A DNA stretch of 46,132 nt from an uncultured Paenibacillus sp. (lineage in GTDB: Bacteria; Bacillota; Bacilli; Paenibacillales; Paenibacillaceae): the NCBI GenBank assembly GCA_937895345.1, contig CALAWP010000044.1:1-46132 (forward strand), given 5' to 3'. The notes under the pieces were generated by a model. The model worked only from the letters and a program-made list of their open reading frames with translations, made no database searches and was not told the DNA's origin. Position 1 is the stretch's first letter; every line of letters begins with the position of its first letter. Positions 7,176 to 15,728 of this stretch are shown in pieces. The position numbers and the translations under genes are program-made.

Positions 7176-7511
7176 TTATTCGAGAATTTGCATCGACTCG
7201 ATATGCCGCCGCGTCTCTTCCGTGCCGCAATCGTACAGCAGCTTGTAAATTTGAATCAGCAGCTCGTCGCTGGCGCCGTTAAGCTCCTTGTCTTCGTACG
7301 TCTCCAAGTAATGACGGGAAAAATGGAACATTGCCGCCTCCTCCATCGTGGACAGCTCCTCCATCAGTTCCCTGAGCTTGTTCGCCTCCTCCCGGGTGGC
7401 GTCAATTTCGAGTTCGTAAGCCGCCGCTCCCCGATCCTCCAATATTTGTCCGGCTTGCACCGATACGTAAAACCGTCTGCGTTCGCCGTGCGAACCTTGG
7501 TGACCCTCCAT
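7176..7511 (-). CDS. Hypothetical protein, 111 residues
   Basis: I do not recognise a named family. The start at 7511 follows AAGGAG at about 10 bases. The N-terminus (RRFYVSVQAGQIL, AAYELEIDATREEANKL) suggests two beta strands, and the rest is helical and acidic (LRELMEELSTMEEAAMFHFSRHYLE and ELLIQIYKLLYDCGTEETRRHIESM). There is no signal peptide or membrane segment. Composition matches neighbouring genes, so it looks native. It lies between the kinase and asnO on the opposite strand to asnO. Confidence 0.7.
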   Translation of the reverse strand: MEGHQGSHGERRRFYVSVQAGQILEDRGAAAYELEIDATREEANKLRELMEELSTMEEAAMFHFSRHYLETYEDKELNGASDELLIQIYKLLYDCGTEETRRHIESMQILE

Positions 7512-7639
7512 CGTTCGTCGCTCCTTTTCTGCGCGTATGCCTTCCCGTAGCATCCCCGGCGGACAGACATTATATCCCTTTTTTCAGCATATAACGTTAT
7601 TATCGCTACTGGAGTCCAGCATAGAGAGGAATGAGAAAA

Positions 7640-9484
7640 ATGTGCGGAATTACCGGCTGGATCGATTGGAACAGTGATCTGACGAGAGAAAGCGACAACC
7701 TGGAACGAATGACGGACACGCTTGCGCCGCGCGGACCCGACGCAGCCGGTACCTGGATATCGGCGCATTGCGCGCTCGGACACCGGCGGCTGGCGGTCAT
7801 CGACCCCGACAACGGGGCTCAGCCGATGATCCGCTTTACGGGCGAAGACAAATACGTCATCGTGTACAACGGCGAGCTGTACAACGCTATGGAACTGAAA
7901 CGGGAGCTGGAAAGCAGGGGCAGAACGTTTACGACGACATGCGATACCGAAGTATTGCTGGTCGCTTATATGGAATGGGGCAAAGGATGCGTGGAACGGC
8001 TGAACGGCATATTCGCCTTCGCCGTGTGGGACGTCGAACGGCAGGAGCTGTTTTTGGCCCGGGACCGGCTCGGCGTCAAACCTCTATTTTACAGCGATGA
8101 GAACGGCTTGTTCATCTTCGGGTCCGAGCACAAATGCATTCTGGAGCATTCCTCGGTGAAGGCCGCCGTCGGGCCGGAAGGATTGGCCGAAATTTTTATT
8201 ATGGGCCCGGCGCGGACGCCCGGCCACGGCGTTTACAAAGGCATACGCGAGCTGCGTCCGGGGCAATGCATGAGCGTAAGCCGGGACGGCGTTCGCTTGA
8301 CCACGTATTGGGCTCTCGAAAGCAAGCCTCACGAGGAGGACGCGGAGCAAACCGCCGAACGCGTAAGAGAGCTGCTGAAGGATATCGTGGAGCGGCAGCT
8401 CGTATCCGACGTTCCCGTTTGCACGCTGCTCTCTGGAGGCCTCGACTCCAGCGCGCTGACGACGCTGGCGGTCCGTTATTACGAAGCGGGCGGCCAAGGC
8501 CGCGTCCATACTTATTCGGTCGATTACCGGGACAACGACAAGCATTTTCAGGCGCACGCGTTCCAGCCGAACAGCGACGCTCCATGGATCGAACGAATGA
8601 CCTCCCATCTCGGGACGGTCCATCATGCGATCCAGTTCGATACGCCCGAGCTGGTCGCCGCTCTTCGCGACGCGACGCTGGCCCGCGATTTGCCGGGCAT
8701 GGCGGATGTCGACGCTTCTCTGCTGCTGTTTTGCCGGGAAATCAAAAAGGGCGCGACCGTCGCCATTTCCGGCGAAGCCGCGGACGAAATATTCGGCGGA
8801 TACCCGTGGTTTCATCGGGAGGAAGCGCTCAGCTCCGGCACGTTCCCGTGGTCGCTCGCGACGGCGATGAGAGCCGGTCTCTTGTCGCCGGAGGTTGCGA
8901 GCCTGATCCGGCCGGAGCAATATATTGGCGACCGCTATGCCGAAGCGGCGGCCGAAGTGCCCCATTTGGAAGGCGAAAACGAAGAACAGCGGCGCATGCG
9001 GCAAATGTCTTACCTGAACATTACCCGCTTCATGCCTACGCTGCTCGACCGGAAGGACCGGATGAGCATGGCGGCCGGACTGGAAGTTCGCGTCCCGTTT
9101 TGCGACCATCGGCTTGTAGAATACGTCTGGAATATACCGTGGGACATCAAGTCCGCCGGAGACCGGGAAAAAGGCATTCTGCGCAAAGCGCTGAAGGGCG
9201 TGCTGCCCGACGATGTGCTGGCGCGCAAAAAAAGCCCGTATCCGAAAACGCATAATCCCGCTTATTTGGCCGCCGTGCGCGGCTTGGCTCTGGATATGCT
9301 GAACGACCCGTCCTCGCCGATCCTGCCGCTGATTAACGCAGCCAAGGTGCGCGAGCTGGCCGAATCCGGCGACGCCGCCTCCAACCTGCCCTGGTTCGGC
9401 CAGCTTATGTCCGGTCCTCAGCTGTTCGCTTATCTTTACCAGGTCAACGTGTGGCTGAAGGAATATAAAGTGAGCGTCGGTTAG
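7640..9484 (+). CDS. asnO: Asparagine synthetase (glutamine-hydrolysing), AsnO type
   Basis: This 614-residue enzyme converts aspartate, glutamine and ATP to asparagine. The N-terminal Ntn-hydrolase glutaminase domain begins with the catalytic cysteine (M-CGITGW; Cys exposed after Met removal) and has RGPDAAGTW and YNGELYN. The synthetase domain has the ATP pyrophosphatase loop LSGGLDSSAL (about residue 265), ISGEAADEIFGGYPWF and LLDRKDRMSMAAGLEVRVPF. Length and many segments match the AsnO paralogue of Bacillus, which is linked with sporulation, rather than AsnB. The ATG at 7640 is required to place Cys at position 2, and the AGAGAGGA about ten bases upstream suits it better than the ATG at 7631. 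It is a single-gene unit closed by a hairpin. Confidence 0.95.
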   Translation: MCGITGWIDWNSDLTRESDNLERMTDTLAPRGPDAAGTWISAHCALGHRRLAVIDPDNGAQPMIRFTGEDKYVIVYNGELYNAMELKRELESRGRTFTTTCDTEVLLVAYMEWGKGCVERLNGIFAFAVWDVERQELFLARDRLGVKPLFYSDENGLFIFGSEHKCILEHSSVKAAVGPEGLAEIFIMGPARTPGHGVYKGIRELRPGQCMSVSRDGVRLTTYWALESKPHEEDAEQTAERVRELLKDIVERQLVSDVPVCTLLSGGLDSSALTTLAVRYYEAGGQGRVHTYSVDYRDNDKHFQAHAFQPNSDAPWIERMTSHLGTVHHAIQFDTPELVAALRDATLARDLPGMADVDASLLLFCREIKKGATVAISGEAADEIFGGYPWFHREEALSSGTFPWSLATAMRAGLLSPEVASLIRPEQYIGDRYAEAAAEVPHLEGENEEQRRMRQMSYLNITRFMPTLLDRKDRMSMAAGLEVRVPFCDHRLVEYVWNIPWDIKSAGDREKGILRKALKGVLPDDVLARKKSPYPKTHNPAYLAAVRGLALDMLNDPSSPILPLINAAKVRELAESGDAASNLPWFGQLMSGPQLFAYLYQVNVWLKEYKVSVG

Positions 9485-9515
9485 CTTCTTCTGACATCCG
9501 AATATACGCAGCCAA

Positions 9516-9551
9516 AACGGCCGGACGGGAATGCATCCCCGACCGGCCGTT
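9516..9551. terminator. Bidirectional terminator between asnO and rdgB
   Basis: The stem AACGGCCGG (9516-9524) pairs with CCGGCCGTT (9543-9551), with further pairing of GGG and CCC inside. On the minus strand it runs into four T, and only 120 bp separate the two convergent genes. It most likely serves rdgB and asnO together. Confidence 0.65.
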
Positions 9552-9606
9552 CGACGTCACGCGTCTCCATACGATGGACGCCGATCCGTCCCGCCGCGCG
9601 GCCGGT

Positions 9607-10257
9607 TTACGGCCGCGCTTCGAGCAGCGGCAGCAGCTTCCGGAGCGCTTCGCCGCGATGGCTGACAGCGCCTTTCTCCTCCTTGCTCAGCTCCGCCATG
9701 CCGCGCCCCGGCCCGGGCAGCCAGAACAGCGGATCGTACCCGAATCCGCCGCTGCCGTGCGGCTTGTCCGTAATGCAGCCTTCTACAAAGCCTTCCGCCT
9801 CCGTAAACTCGCCGGTCGCCGGATCGTACAGCGCCAAGGCGCAGACGAACCTCGCCTTGCTCAGCATTCGCGAGCCGTCCGTCAGCCGTTCGCCGGAAGC
9901 GGCGGCGCCAATCGCGGCCAGCTCCCGCAGCAGCTTCGCGTTGTTGTCCGCATCCGAAGCGCCTTCTCCGGCATAGCGGGCGGAATAGACGCCGGGCGCT
10001 CCTCCGAGGGCGTCCACCTCCAGGCCGGAATCGTCGGCCAGCGCCGGCACCCCGAGCGCGTCTCCCGTCGTCTTTGCCTTGATGCGGGCATTGGCCGCAA
10101 ACGTAGCCCCGTCCTCGACGATGTCCGGGATGTCCGGATAATCGTGCAGGCTGGCGATTTCCATCCCTAGCTTGCCCAGCTCATGGGCGAACTCCTTCGC
10201 CTTGCCTTTATTTTTGGTCGCCACGACGATAACGTTCCGTCTCTCTCCTCCGCTCAT
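9607..10257 (-). CDS. rdgB: XTP/dITP diphosphatase (non-canonical purine NTP pyrophosphatase)
   Basis: This 216-residue Ham1/RdgB enzyme hydrolyses XTP, dITP and ITP to monophosphates and keeps deaminated purines out of nucleic acids. It has the family motifs VVATKNKGKAKEF (N-terminus), LADDSGLEVDALGGAPGVYSARYAG (about residues 75-100), SGGFGYDPLFWLPG and the C-terminal SHRGEAL. The ATG at 10257 overlaps the rph stop as ATGA, so it is translationally coupled to rph. The order gerM-rph-rdgB is the same as in Bacillus. Confidence 0.96.
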   Translation of the reverse strand: MSGGERRNVIVVATKNKGKAKEFAHELGKLGMEIASLHDYPDIPDIVEDGATFAANARIKAKTTGDALGVPALADDSGLEVDALGGAPGVYSARYAGEGASDADNNAKLLRELAAIGAAASGERLTDGSRMLSKARFVCALALYDPATGEFTEAEGFVEGCITDKPHGSGGFGYDPLFWLPGPGRGMAELSKEEKGAVSHRGEALRKLLPLLEARP

Positions 10258-10997
10258 GCCCGGCCGCCTATCCGCCCGGCCGCCTCGCCGAGCGTTTCCT
10301 TCTGCAAGGCGATCAGTTCGGCGATGCCCGTTTCCGCGAGCGCCAGCAGCCCGTTCAGCTCCTCGCGCGAGAACGGAGCTTCCTCGCCCGTCCCCTGCAC
10401 TTCGACGAATTTGCCGCCCCCCGTCATGACGACGTTCATATCCACCTTGGCTCCGGAATCTTCCCCGTAGTTCAGATCGAGCACCGGCGTTTCGCCGACG
10501 ATGCCTACGCTGACCGATGCGAGAAAATCGGTGATCGGATATTTCGCAAACGGATGCGTCTTCGCTATATGCTCCACCGCCAGCGCCAGCGCGACGAAGG
10601 CGCCGGTAATCGAAGTCGTCCGCGTGCCGCCGTCGGCTTGAAGGACGTCGCAATCGAGCGTAACGGTCCGCTCGCCGAGCGACTGCAGGTCGACGACCGA
10701 ACGAAGCGCTCGGCCGATCAGCCGCTGAATTTCCATCGTGCGGCCGGTCAGCTTTCCTTTGGCCGATTCGCGCTGATTGCGGGAATGCGTTGCCCGCGGC
10801 AGCATCGCGTATTCCGCCGTAATCCATCCTTTGCCCTGACCTTTCATGAACGGAGGAACCCGCTCCTCTACCGATGCGGTGCAAATTACTTTCGTATCCC
10901 CCACTTCGATCAGCACCGAACCTTCCGCGTGCTTGTTGACGTTTGTCGCGATCTTGACCGGCCGAAGCTGGTTCGGGAGCCGACTGTCTTGTCTCAT
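10254..10997 (-). CDS. rph: Ribonuclease PH
   Basis: This 247-residue phosphorolytic 3'-to-5' exoribonuclease trims the 3' ends of tRNA precursors. Characteristic segments include GDTKVICTASVEE, GWITAEYAMLPRATHSR, EIQRLIGRALRSVVD, LDCDVLQADGGTRTTSITGA and the phosphate-binding arginines in them. The start at 10997 follows AGGAGG at about 10 bases. It lies between gerM (198 bp upstream, past a terminator) and rdgB (overlapping). Confidence 0.97.
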   Translation of the reverse strand: MRQDSRLPNQLRPVKIATNVNKHAEGSVLIEVGDTKVICTASVEERVPPFMKGQGKGWITAEYAMLPRATHSRNQRESAKGKLTGRTMEIQRLIGRALRSVVDLQSLGERTVTLDCDVLQADGGTRTTSITGAFVALALAVEHIAKTHPFAKYPITDFLASVSVGIVGETPVLDLNYGEDSGAKVDMNVVMTGGGKFVEVQGTGEEAPFSREELNGLLALAETGIAELIALQKETLGEAAGRIGGRA

Positions 10998-11111
10998 CTA
11001 TGTATGCCTCCTGAGTCTGTTTGGTCAACGATGTATATTATTGTAACAAAGCGCCCGGCGAAATGCACACCGCCTCATGAAAAATACGCCGCCGGAGCGG
11101 GCATGGACGGA

Positions 11112-11148
11112 AAAACGGCGGCCCGGGAAACGATCTTCCCGGGCCGCC
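11112..11148 (-). terminator. Terminator downstream of gerM
   Basis: A perfect 13-bp stem, GGCGGCCCGGGAA with TTCCCGGGCCGCC, has a 6-base loop and is followed on the minus strand by GTTTTT. It lies between gerM and rph on the same strand, so gerM is probably its own unit or only partly read through into rph. Confidence 0.75.
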
Positions 11149-11194
11149 TTGCAGGTCCGCCCTTCGCGGGCGTGCCGGCGGCTTTCCCGCCGGC

Positions 11195-12244
11195 TTACGA
11201 CTCGAAAGCGTTGACGTGATGCGGTCTGCCGACCGGCTCGTTATAGGCTTTGTTGTTGTCCGCCAATATGTCCGTATGTCCGTTCAGGCTGATCTGCACC
11301 TCCGAGGCGCTTGTGCTTTCCGTCAGCGACAGCACGACCGCTTCGAGCATTTCCGCCGGCACCTGAACGCCCGGCTCATAAGCTTCGTCCTGCAGGTCGA
11401 CGGTCAGCACGCCTTCCTTCTCCTCGATGCCGGCCACTTCGACGTTCGGCAAAATGACGCTCGACAGCGCTTTTTGATTCAGCGGTCCCGCGATCAGCTC
11501 TTCCATGGCGGCCAAGGCCGGAGAATCGGAACGAGACACTAGCCGCGTCACCGGAACGTAATATTGCTCGTCGTTCATCGTTTGCGCCGAGAAATAAAGC
11601 GTAACCGGCGAGGAATTCGTCACCTCTACGCCGTCGGCGGTCTCGACATTGATCCCCATCGCCCTTGTCAGCGCCGCGTCCATAGGATAACCCGCAAGCG
11701 GCATTTCCGTCAGCCTTTCTCCATCCAGGTACAGCTCGACGCCCTTGACGCCCGTAGCCGTCAGCGTCCAGGTGATCGCCTCGAGCATCGCCCTCTCGTC
11801 CATCTCGTTATATTGGGCGAATTCGCCCGAGAAATTAACCTTGGCCAGCTTCTGCGGCTCGTCGATGTCGTACGACAGCACCCGCGTTCCTTGCGGAATC
11901 ATGGCGCGGAAGTCGGCCGGCAGCACGGACGAATAGCTTCCGCCCTCGACCATCATTTCCAGCGCCCGCTTGCCGGGCTTCTCGCCTTCTCCAAGCGTGA
12001 CCGGCACCGCCACCGGCGCCAAATAACCGTTGCCGTCCTGCAAATAAACGGTAATGGTGGCCGACTCGCCGGTCGGGTCGGCCAAGCCGGTCGGCTCGCT
12101 TCCTTCCCCGTCGGTCATTTCCACTTGCGGGGGATCGATCGGCTGGCTCGTTTGCTTGGAAAATAAGCTGCAGCCCGCGGTGACGACGGGCAATACGAGA
12201 ACGGCTGCCAGTAAGGCATGTCTCTTCCATCTTTTGTGCATCAT
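11195..12244 (-). CDS. gerM: GerM sporulation/germination lipoprotein
   Basis: This 349-residue protein begins with a lipoprotein signal (VLVLPVVTAGCSLF, lipobox TAGC at about residues 22-25) and holds two GerMN domains of about 110 residues each. The first runs from ITVYLQDGNGYLAPVAVPV to LYLDGERL. The second runs from VTLYFSAQTMNDEQYYVPVTR to VQISLNGH. GerM is needed in Bacillus for engulfment-stage sporulation and later germination, and the tandem GerMN structure supports the same role here at the outer face of the membrane. The first of two adjacent ATG codons (12244) is used; GGGAGG lies 10 bases before it. A strong hairpin separates it from rph. Confidence 0.93.
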   Translation of the reverse strand: MMHKRWKRHALLAAVLVLPVVTAGCSLFSKQTSQPIDPPQVEMTDGEGSEPTGLADPTGESATITVYLQDGNGYLAPVAVPVTLGEGEKPGKRALEMMVEGGSYSSVLPADFRAMIPQGTRVLSYDIDEPQKLAKVNFSGEFAQYNEMDERAMLEAITWTLTATGVKGVELYLDGERLTEMPLAGYPMDAALTRAMGINVETADGVEVTNSSPVTLYFSAQTMNDEQYYVPVTRLVSRSDSPALAAMEELIAGPLNQKALSSVILPNVEVAGIEEKEGVLTVDLQDEAYEPGVQVPAEMLEAVVLSLTESTSASEVQISLNGHTDILADNNKAYNEPVGRPHHVNAFES

Positions 12245-12374
12245 GATTGAATTTCCTCCCCAATCGATTTTGGCCTGTCAGGCTTTGTACAACTGTTCAT
12301 TTGTAGTAATATGTATACGAGCCCTTCCCTGATTTAGACCAGTTTTGTCCACAAAATGACGAGGGGGAAACCTG

Positions 12375-12917
12375 ATGATCGACCGTTCCGACAGATACAG
12401 CTTGAACAGCGGCAAAGTCGCCCAAGCTACTTACGAATGGCTGGAAAAACGCGGCATCACGACGATGGCCGTGGCCGAGCTTGTTCACTTTTTGCAAAAG
12501 GACTACTTTCCGGAGCTTACGCCGGAGGATTGCGTGGAGCATGTCGAAGCGGTATTGTCCAAGCGGGAGGTGCAAAATGCGGTTCTGACCGGCATTCAGC
12601 TCGATATTCTCGCCGAAGAAGGCAAGCTGTTTCCTCCGCTCCAGGACATGATCAAGCACGACGAAGGGCTGTACGGCTGCGATGAGATTCTCGCGCTGTC
12701 CATCGTCAACGTGTACGGCAGCATCGGATTAACGAATTTCGGTTATATCGACAAGGTGAAGCCGGGCATCCTCGTCCGTCTGAACAGCAAGAGCGACGGC
12801 GAAATTCACACGTTTCTGGACGATATCGTCGGCGCGATCGCCGCATCGGCCGCGAGCCGGATCGCCCATCGGAAGCAAGCGGAAAAGGAAGGCGTCGCGG
12901 TGCCGCCGCTCGACTGA
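12375..12917 (+). CDS. pgpA: Phosphatidylglycerophosphatase A family protein (YutG-like)
   Basis: This 180-residue member of the PgpA/YutG family has the conserved blocks SKREVQNAVLTGIQLD, DEGLYGCDEILALSIVNVYGSIGLTNFGYIDKVKPGIL and HTFLDDIVGAIAASAASRIAH. PgpA enzymes dephosphorylate phosphatidylglycerophosphate to phosphatidylglycerol. The YutG branch lacks the membrane helices of the E. coli enzyme, so the activity is inferred from family membership. The ATG at 12375 follows GAGGGGGAAA. It is divergent from gerM and ends at a strong bidirectional terminator shared with glpX. A paralogue with the same blocks lies at 37818-38303. Confidence 0.85.
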   Translation: MIDRSDRYSLNSGKVAQATYEWLEKRGITTMAVAELVHFLQKDYFPELTPEDCVEHVEAVLSKREVQNAVLTGIQLDILAEEGKLFPPLQDMIKHDEGLYGCDEILALSIVNVYGSIGLTNFGYIDKVKPGILVRLNSKSDGEIHTFLDDIVGAIAASAASRIAHRKQAEKEGVAVPPLD

Positions 12918-12942
12918 CGAAGCATCACCTCTCTATAGCAGC

Positions 12943-12990
12943 AAAAAACCGGGTATCTATGCGCCGAACGCGCATGGATACCCGGTTTTT
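12943..12990. terminator. Bidirectional terminator between pgpA and glpX
   Basis: A stem of about 18 bp (AAAAACCGGGTATC and ATGCGC arms pairing with GCGCAT and GATACCCGGTTTTT) has T runs on both sides. It should end pgpA on the plus strand and glpX on the minus strand. Confidence 0.85.
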
Positions 12991-13049
12991 CGTTGAGGGA
13001 TTTCCTCATTCCGCCGACGCAGGTGCATTTCAACTCATCCGTTCTGCAC

Positions 13050-14075
13050 CTAGGCCAAACTGCATGAGGAATCGGCTTCCGATCGCTCTCGCAGAGGGAT
13101 ACTTGGAGGCTCCGCATTCAGCAGCGGCTTGTTCGGCAAATAGTGGAGCGAGCGGACGAACCGGATCGTTTTCGTCTTGGCTCGCATGACGATGGAATGC
13201 GTCTCCGCCCGCTCATCGGGGAAATAACGAACGCCTCCCAAAAACTCGCCCGGCGTGACGCCCGTCGCCGCAAAGATCACGTCTTCCGTGCCGACCATAT
13301 CGTCCATTGTCAAGATCCGGTACGGCTCCTCGATGCCCATGGCGAGACACCGTTCGAATTCCGCCGCGTCCGCGGGCATGAGCCTGCCCTGCAGCTCGCC
13401 GCCCAAACATTTCAGAGCCGCGGCGGCCAGCACGCCTTCCGGAGCGCCGCCCGAGCCGACGTACAAATCGATGCCCGCTTCCGGGAAAGCGGGAGCCATC
13501 GCTCCGGCCACGTCGCCGTCGGACAAAAATTTAATCCGCACGCCCACCTTGCGCAGCACTTTGACGAGCGCTTCGTGGCGGGTGCGGTCCAAAATCATGA
13601 CCGTCAGATCGGACACCTTTTTGTTCAGCGCGTCCGCCGCCTTTTGAAGCGTCGTCTCCATCGGGTCGGCGATGCTCAGCTTTCCTTTCAGCGCCGGACC
13701 GTACGCCAGCTTCTCCATGTACATGTCGGGAGCATGCAGCAGCTGGCCCTTCCCCGCCACCGCAATGACCGACACGGCATTGTTCAAGCCTTTGGCCACA
13801 ATTTCGGTCCCTTCCAACGGATCGACCGCCACGTCCACCTCGGGACCGTTCATGCTGCCGACTTCTTCTCCGATATACAGCATCGGAGCTTCGTCCATTT
13901 CACCTTCTCCGATTACGACCGTTCCTTTGATCGACACGGAATCGAACATCGCCCGCATCGCCGAGGTCGCCGCTCCGTCCGCGCTGTTCTTGTCTCCTCT
14001 TCCCATCCAGGGCGCCGACGCCAAAGCCGCCAGCTCCGTTACGCGCACAATTTCCAGTGCCAATTCTCTCTCCAT
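13050..14075 (-). CDS. glpX: Fructose-1,6-bisphosphatase, class II
   Basis: This 341-residue GlpX-type enzyme hydrolyses fructose 1,6-bisphosphate to fructose 6-phosphate in gluconeogenesis. It shows the metal-binding segments GEGEMDEAPMLYIGE and VAVDPLEGTEIVAKG, then LDRTRHEALVKVLRKVGVRI, LSDGDVAGAM and VGSGGAPEGVLAAAALKCLGG. The ATG at 14075 follows GGAGGGATTGGC. The C-terminus carries a tail of about 15 polar residues beyond the usual end. It is a monocistronic unit ending at the terminator shared with pgpA. Confidence 0.95.
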   Translation of the reverse strand: MERELALEIVRVTELAALASAPWMGRGDKNSADGAATSAMRAMFDSVSIKGTVVIGEGEMDEAPMLYIGEEVGSMNGPEVDVAVDPLEGTEIVAKGLNNAVSVIAVAGKGQLLHAPDMYMEKLAYGPALKGKLSIADPMETTLQKAADALNKKVSDLTVMILDRTRHEALVKVLRKVGVRIKFLSDGDVAGAMAPAFPEAGIDLYVGSGGAPEGVLAAAALKCLGGELQGRLMPADAAEFERCLAMGIEEPYRILTMDDMVGTEDVIFAATGVTPGEFLGGVRYFPDERAETHSIVMRAKTKTIRFVRSLHYLPNKPLLNAEPPSIPLRERSEADSSCSLA

Positions 14076-14173
14076 GCCAATCCCTCCGCATATATTCGAT
14101 ATTTAATATGTATCATATATTTTATTATGACGCAATATATATTCATTCATCTTCATCGAATCATCATATAAAA

Positions 14174-14220
14174 CAAAAAAAGAACGTCCTTCTTTCCCCT
14201 ATCTGGGAGAAGGACGTTCT
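14174..14220 (-). terminator. Terminator of the metallo-beta-lactamase-fold gene
   Basis: The 13-bp arms AGAACGTCCTTCT (14181-14193) and AGAAGGACGTTCT (14208-14220) are followed on the minus strand by seven T. It lies 35 bp past the stop of the hydrolase gene. Confidence 0.8.
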
Positions 14221-14254
14221 ATTTCGCCGTTATAGCAGACACCTTTTCTATCGC

Positions 14255-15265
14255 TTACGTCTCATATACGATTATGCCGTTCGAGCGCCTGCCGTTCAGC
14301 AACCCCCGCTCTTCCAAATGAAACAAATGAGCGAGCGTTTCGGCCATCGCAAACCTGAGATTATGCGGATTGCTTCTCAAATGGCTCCCGAATAGCGCTT
14401 CGCAAAGCGCAAACGCGCTCATGGGCGCAGCCGCTAAGCGGCCGCGAATCGCATCCAGCCGCCGCGCATGATGCGCCAGCAGCTCGTCCAGCCTGCCGCG
14501 GAAATCGGCAAACGGATCGCGATGCCCGGGCAGCGCCAGCGAAACCTCATAACGCTTCAACCGCTCCAGACTGTCGAGAAACGCCGCCAGCGGGTCTCTT
14601 TCCTCGCCCGGAACGACGCTTACGTTGGGCGTAATATGAGGCAGCACCTGGTCGCCGCATACCATCCAGCCGTTGTCCCCGCAATAAAATATCAAGCTTC
14701 CGTATGCATGTCCCGGCGCATCGATCAGCTCCCAGCGGAGCCCGCCCATCGTCCAGCGTTCTCCCGCTTCTATATAAGAGACGCGCGGCTGCGGCGACAC
14801 TTTCTCCACGAACGTTGCCAGGTTGCGTCCGATGTCCGCCGTTAACGATTCGGGCATTCCATGTTCGATGAACAGGCTTTGCAGCGCCGCCGGATAATCG
14901 CTGCCTTCGCTCCATAACCGGACGGCGTAAGCATGCGCCCTTCTCGACATGAATACCGGAGCCCCGCTTCGCTCCTGCATATAACCGGCCAGCCCGTAGT
15001 GGTCGGGATGCTGGTGCGTCAGCACGATCCGGACGATGCGGCTCCATTCGAGCCCATTCTGCCGCATGACGCGATCCCACGTTTCGAGCGCTTCCGGGGT
15101 GCGCAAGCCCGGATCGATGATCGTAACGCCCGACGGCTCCGGCACGATGTAGCTGTTTACCCATTTCAGCGCAAAAGGAAGCGGGATTTTCACCTGCAGC
15201 CAGCCGTTCTCCAGCTCCGTCGCCGCCCCGGCGGCTTCCGCTTCCGATTTTCGATTCCGCATCAT
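14255..15265 (-). CDS. Metallo-beta-lactamase-fold hydrolase
   Basis: This 336-residue protein has the family signature THQHPDH at residues 83-89, a further zinc-ligand histidine in DAPGHAYGSLIFY, the metal-bridging aspartate in MVCGDQVL, and the late histidine in LALPGHRDPF. It would bind two metal ions and hydrolyse an ester, thioester or similar bond. The C-terminal third is helical and resembles the extra domain of glyoxalase II-like and lactonase-like relatives. The substrate is unknown. Two ATG codons are adjacent, and GGAGGAG lies nine bases before the first. Confidence 0.88.
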   Translation of the reverse strand: MMRNRKSEAEAAGAATELENGWLQVKIPLPFALKWVNSYIVPEPSGVTIIDPGLRTPEALETWDRVMRQNGLEWSRIVRIVLTHQHPDHYGLAGYMQERSGAPVFMSRRAHAYAVRLWSEGSDYPAALQSLFIEHGMPESLTADIGRNLATFVEKVSPQPRVSYIEAGERWTMGGLRWELIDAPGHAYGSLIFYCGDNGWMVCGDQVLPHITPNVSVVPGEERDPLAAFLDSLERLKRYEVSLALPGHRDPFADFRGRLDELLAHHARRLDAIRGRLAAAPMSAFALCEALFGSHLRSNPHNLRFAMAETLAHLFHLEERGLLNGRRSNGIIVYET

Positions 15266-15412
15266 CCCTGTCGTCTCCTCCTGGCGTTGTTTGGTTTACT
15301 TTCCATCTTAGCATATTCCGGGGCGCGCGGCGCAAACAATAATGGCCCGGCCGTCTCCGGCTGCCCGAAAGCGCCGATCGCGTTCCATTATTTTGAAGGG
15401 GGGGGTCCGGTT

Positions 15413-15708
15413 ATGATCGATCGCATTCAATTGTTGTTCGCCGATTCCGCAGACCTCATGACGTATCGCATGCACAACGGCGAAATGTCGATCGAGGTCG
15501 CTTACATCGTAAGGATTACGAAAAGGCGGGAGAAAAGCTGCTGACGAAGCTGCAAAAGGCCGGAGTCGATCCGCACGGCTTCGGACTGCGCTTCCGGGCG
15601 ATGCACCCCGGCCCGGACAGCTGGCAAAAGTGGCAGGAAATTTATCCGACCGTCCAAATGAAGCTGAATGCGGACATCAAAATCGAAGGCACCGGTCTGA
15701 TTAAATAA
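15413..15708 (+). pseudogene. Frameshifted fragment resembling the C-terminus of Ger(x)C spore germination proteins
   Basis: From ATG 15413, after GGGGGG, the frame encodes 43 residues and stops at 15544. Skipping one base near 15503 opens a second frame that continues as HRKDYEKAGEKLL, KAGVDPHGFGLRF, SWQKWQEIYPTV and IEGTGLIK, ending at 15708. The joined 98-residue product matches the pattern of the Ger(x)C C-terminal domain (a helix, then D-x-x-GFG, W...W, FP-like YP, and a final GTGLI). The other 280 or so residues of a normal Ger(x)C lipoprotein are missing. The total of 296 bases is one short of a whole number of codons. It is best read as a decayed germinant-receptor gene. A sequencing error in a small intact gene is the alternative. 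Confidence 0.5.
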
Positions 15709-15728
15709 TCAGGCCGGTGCGCGGCGGC

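Noticed and set aside
12290..12330. SigE promoter of gerM
   Set aside because: GTATACATATT resembles a sporulation -10 but matches only five of eight positions, with no acceptable -35 at the right distance.
15689..15720. Terminator between the Ger(x)C remnant and fni
   Set aside because: The stem GCACCGG-CTGATTA is clear, but no T run follows on either strand, so it is not listed as a terminator.
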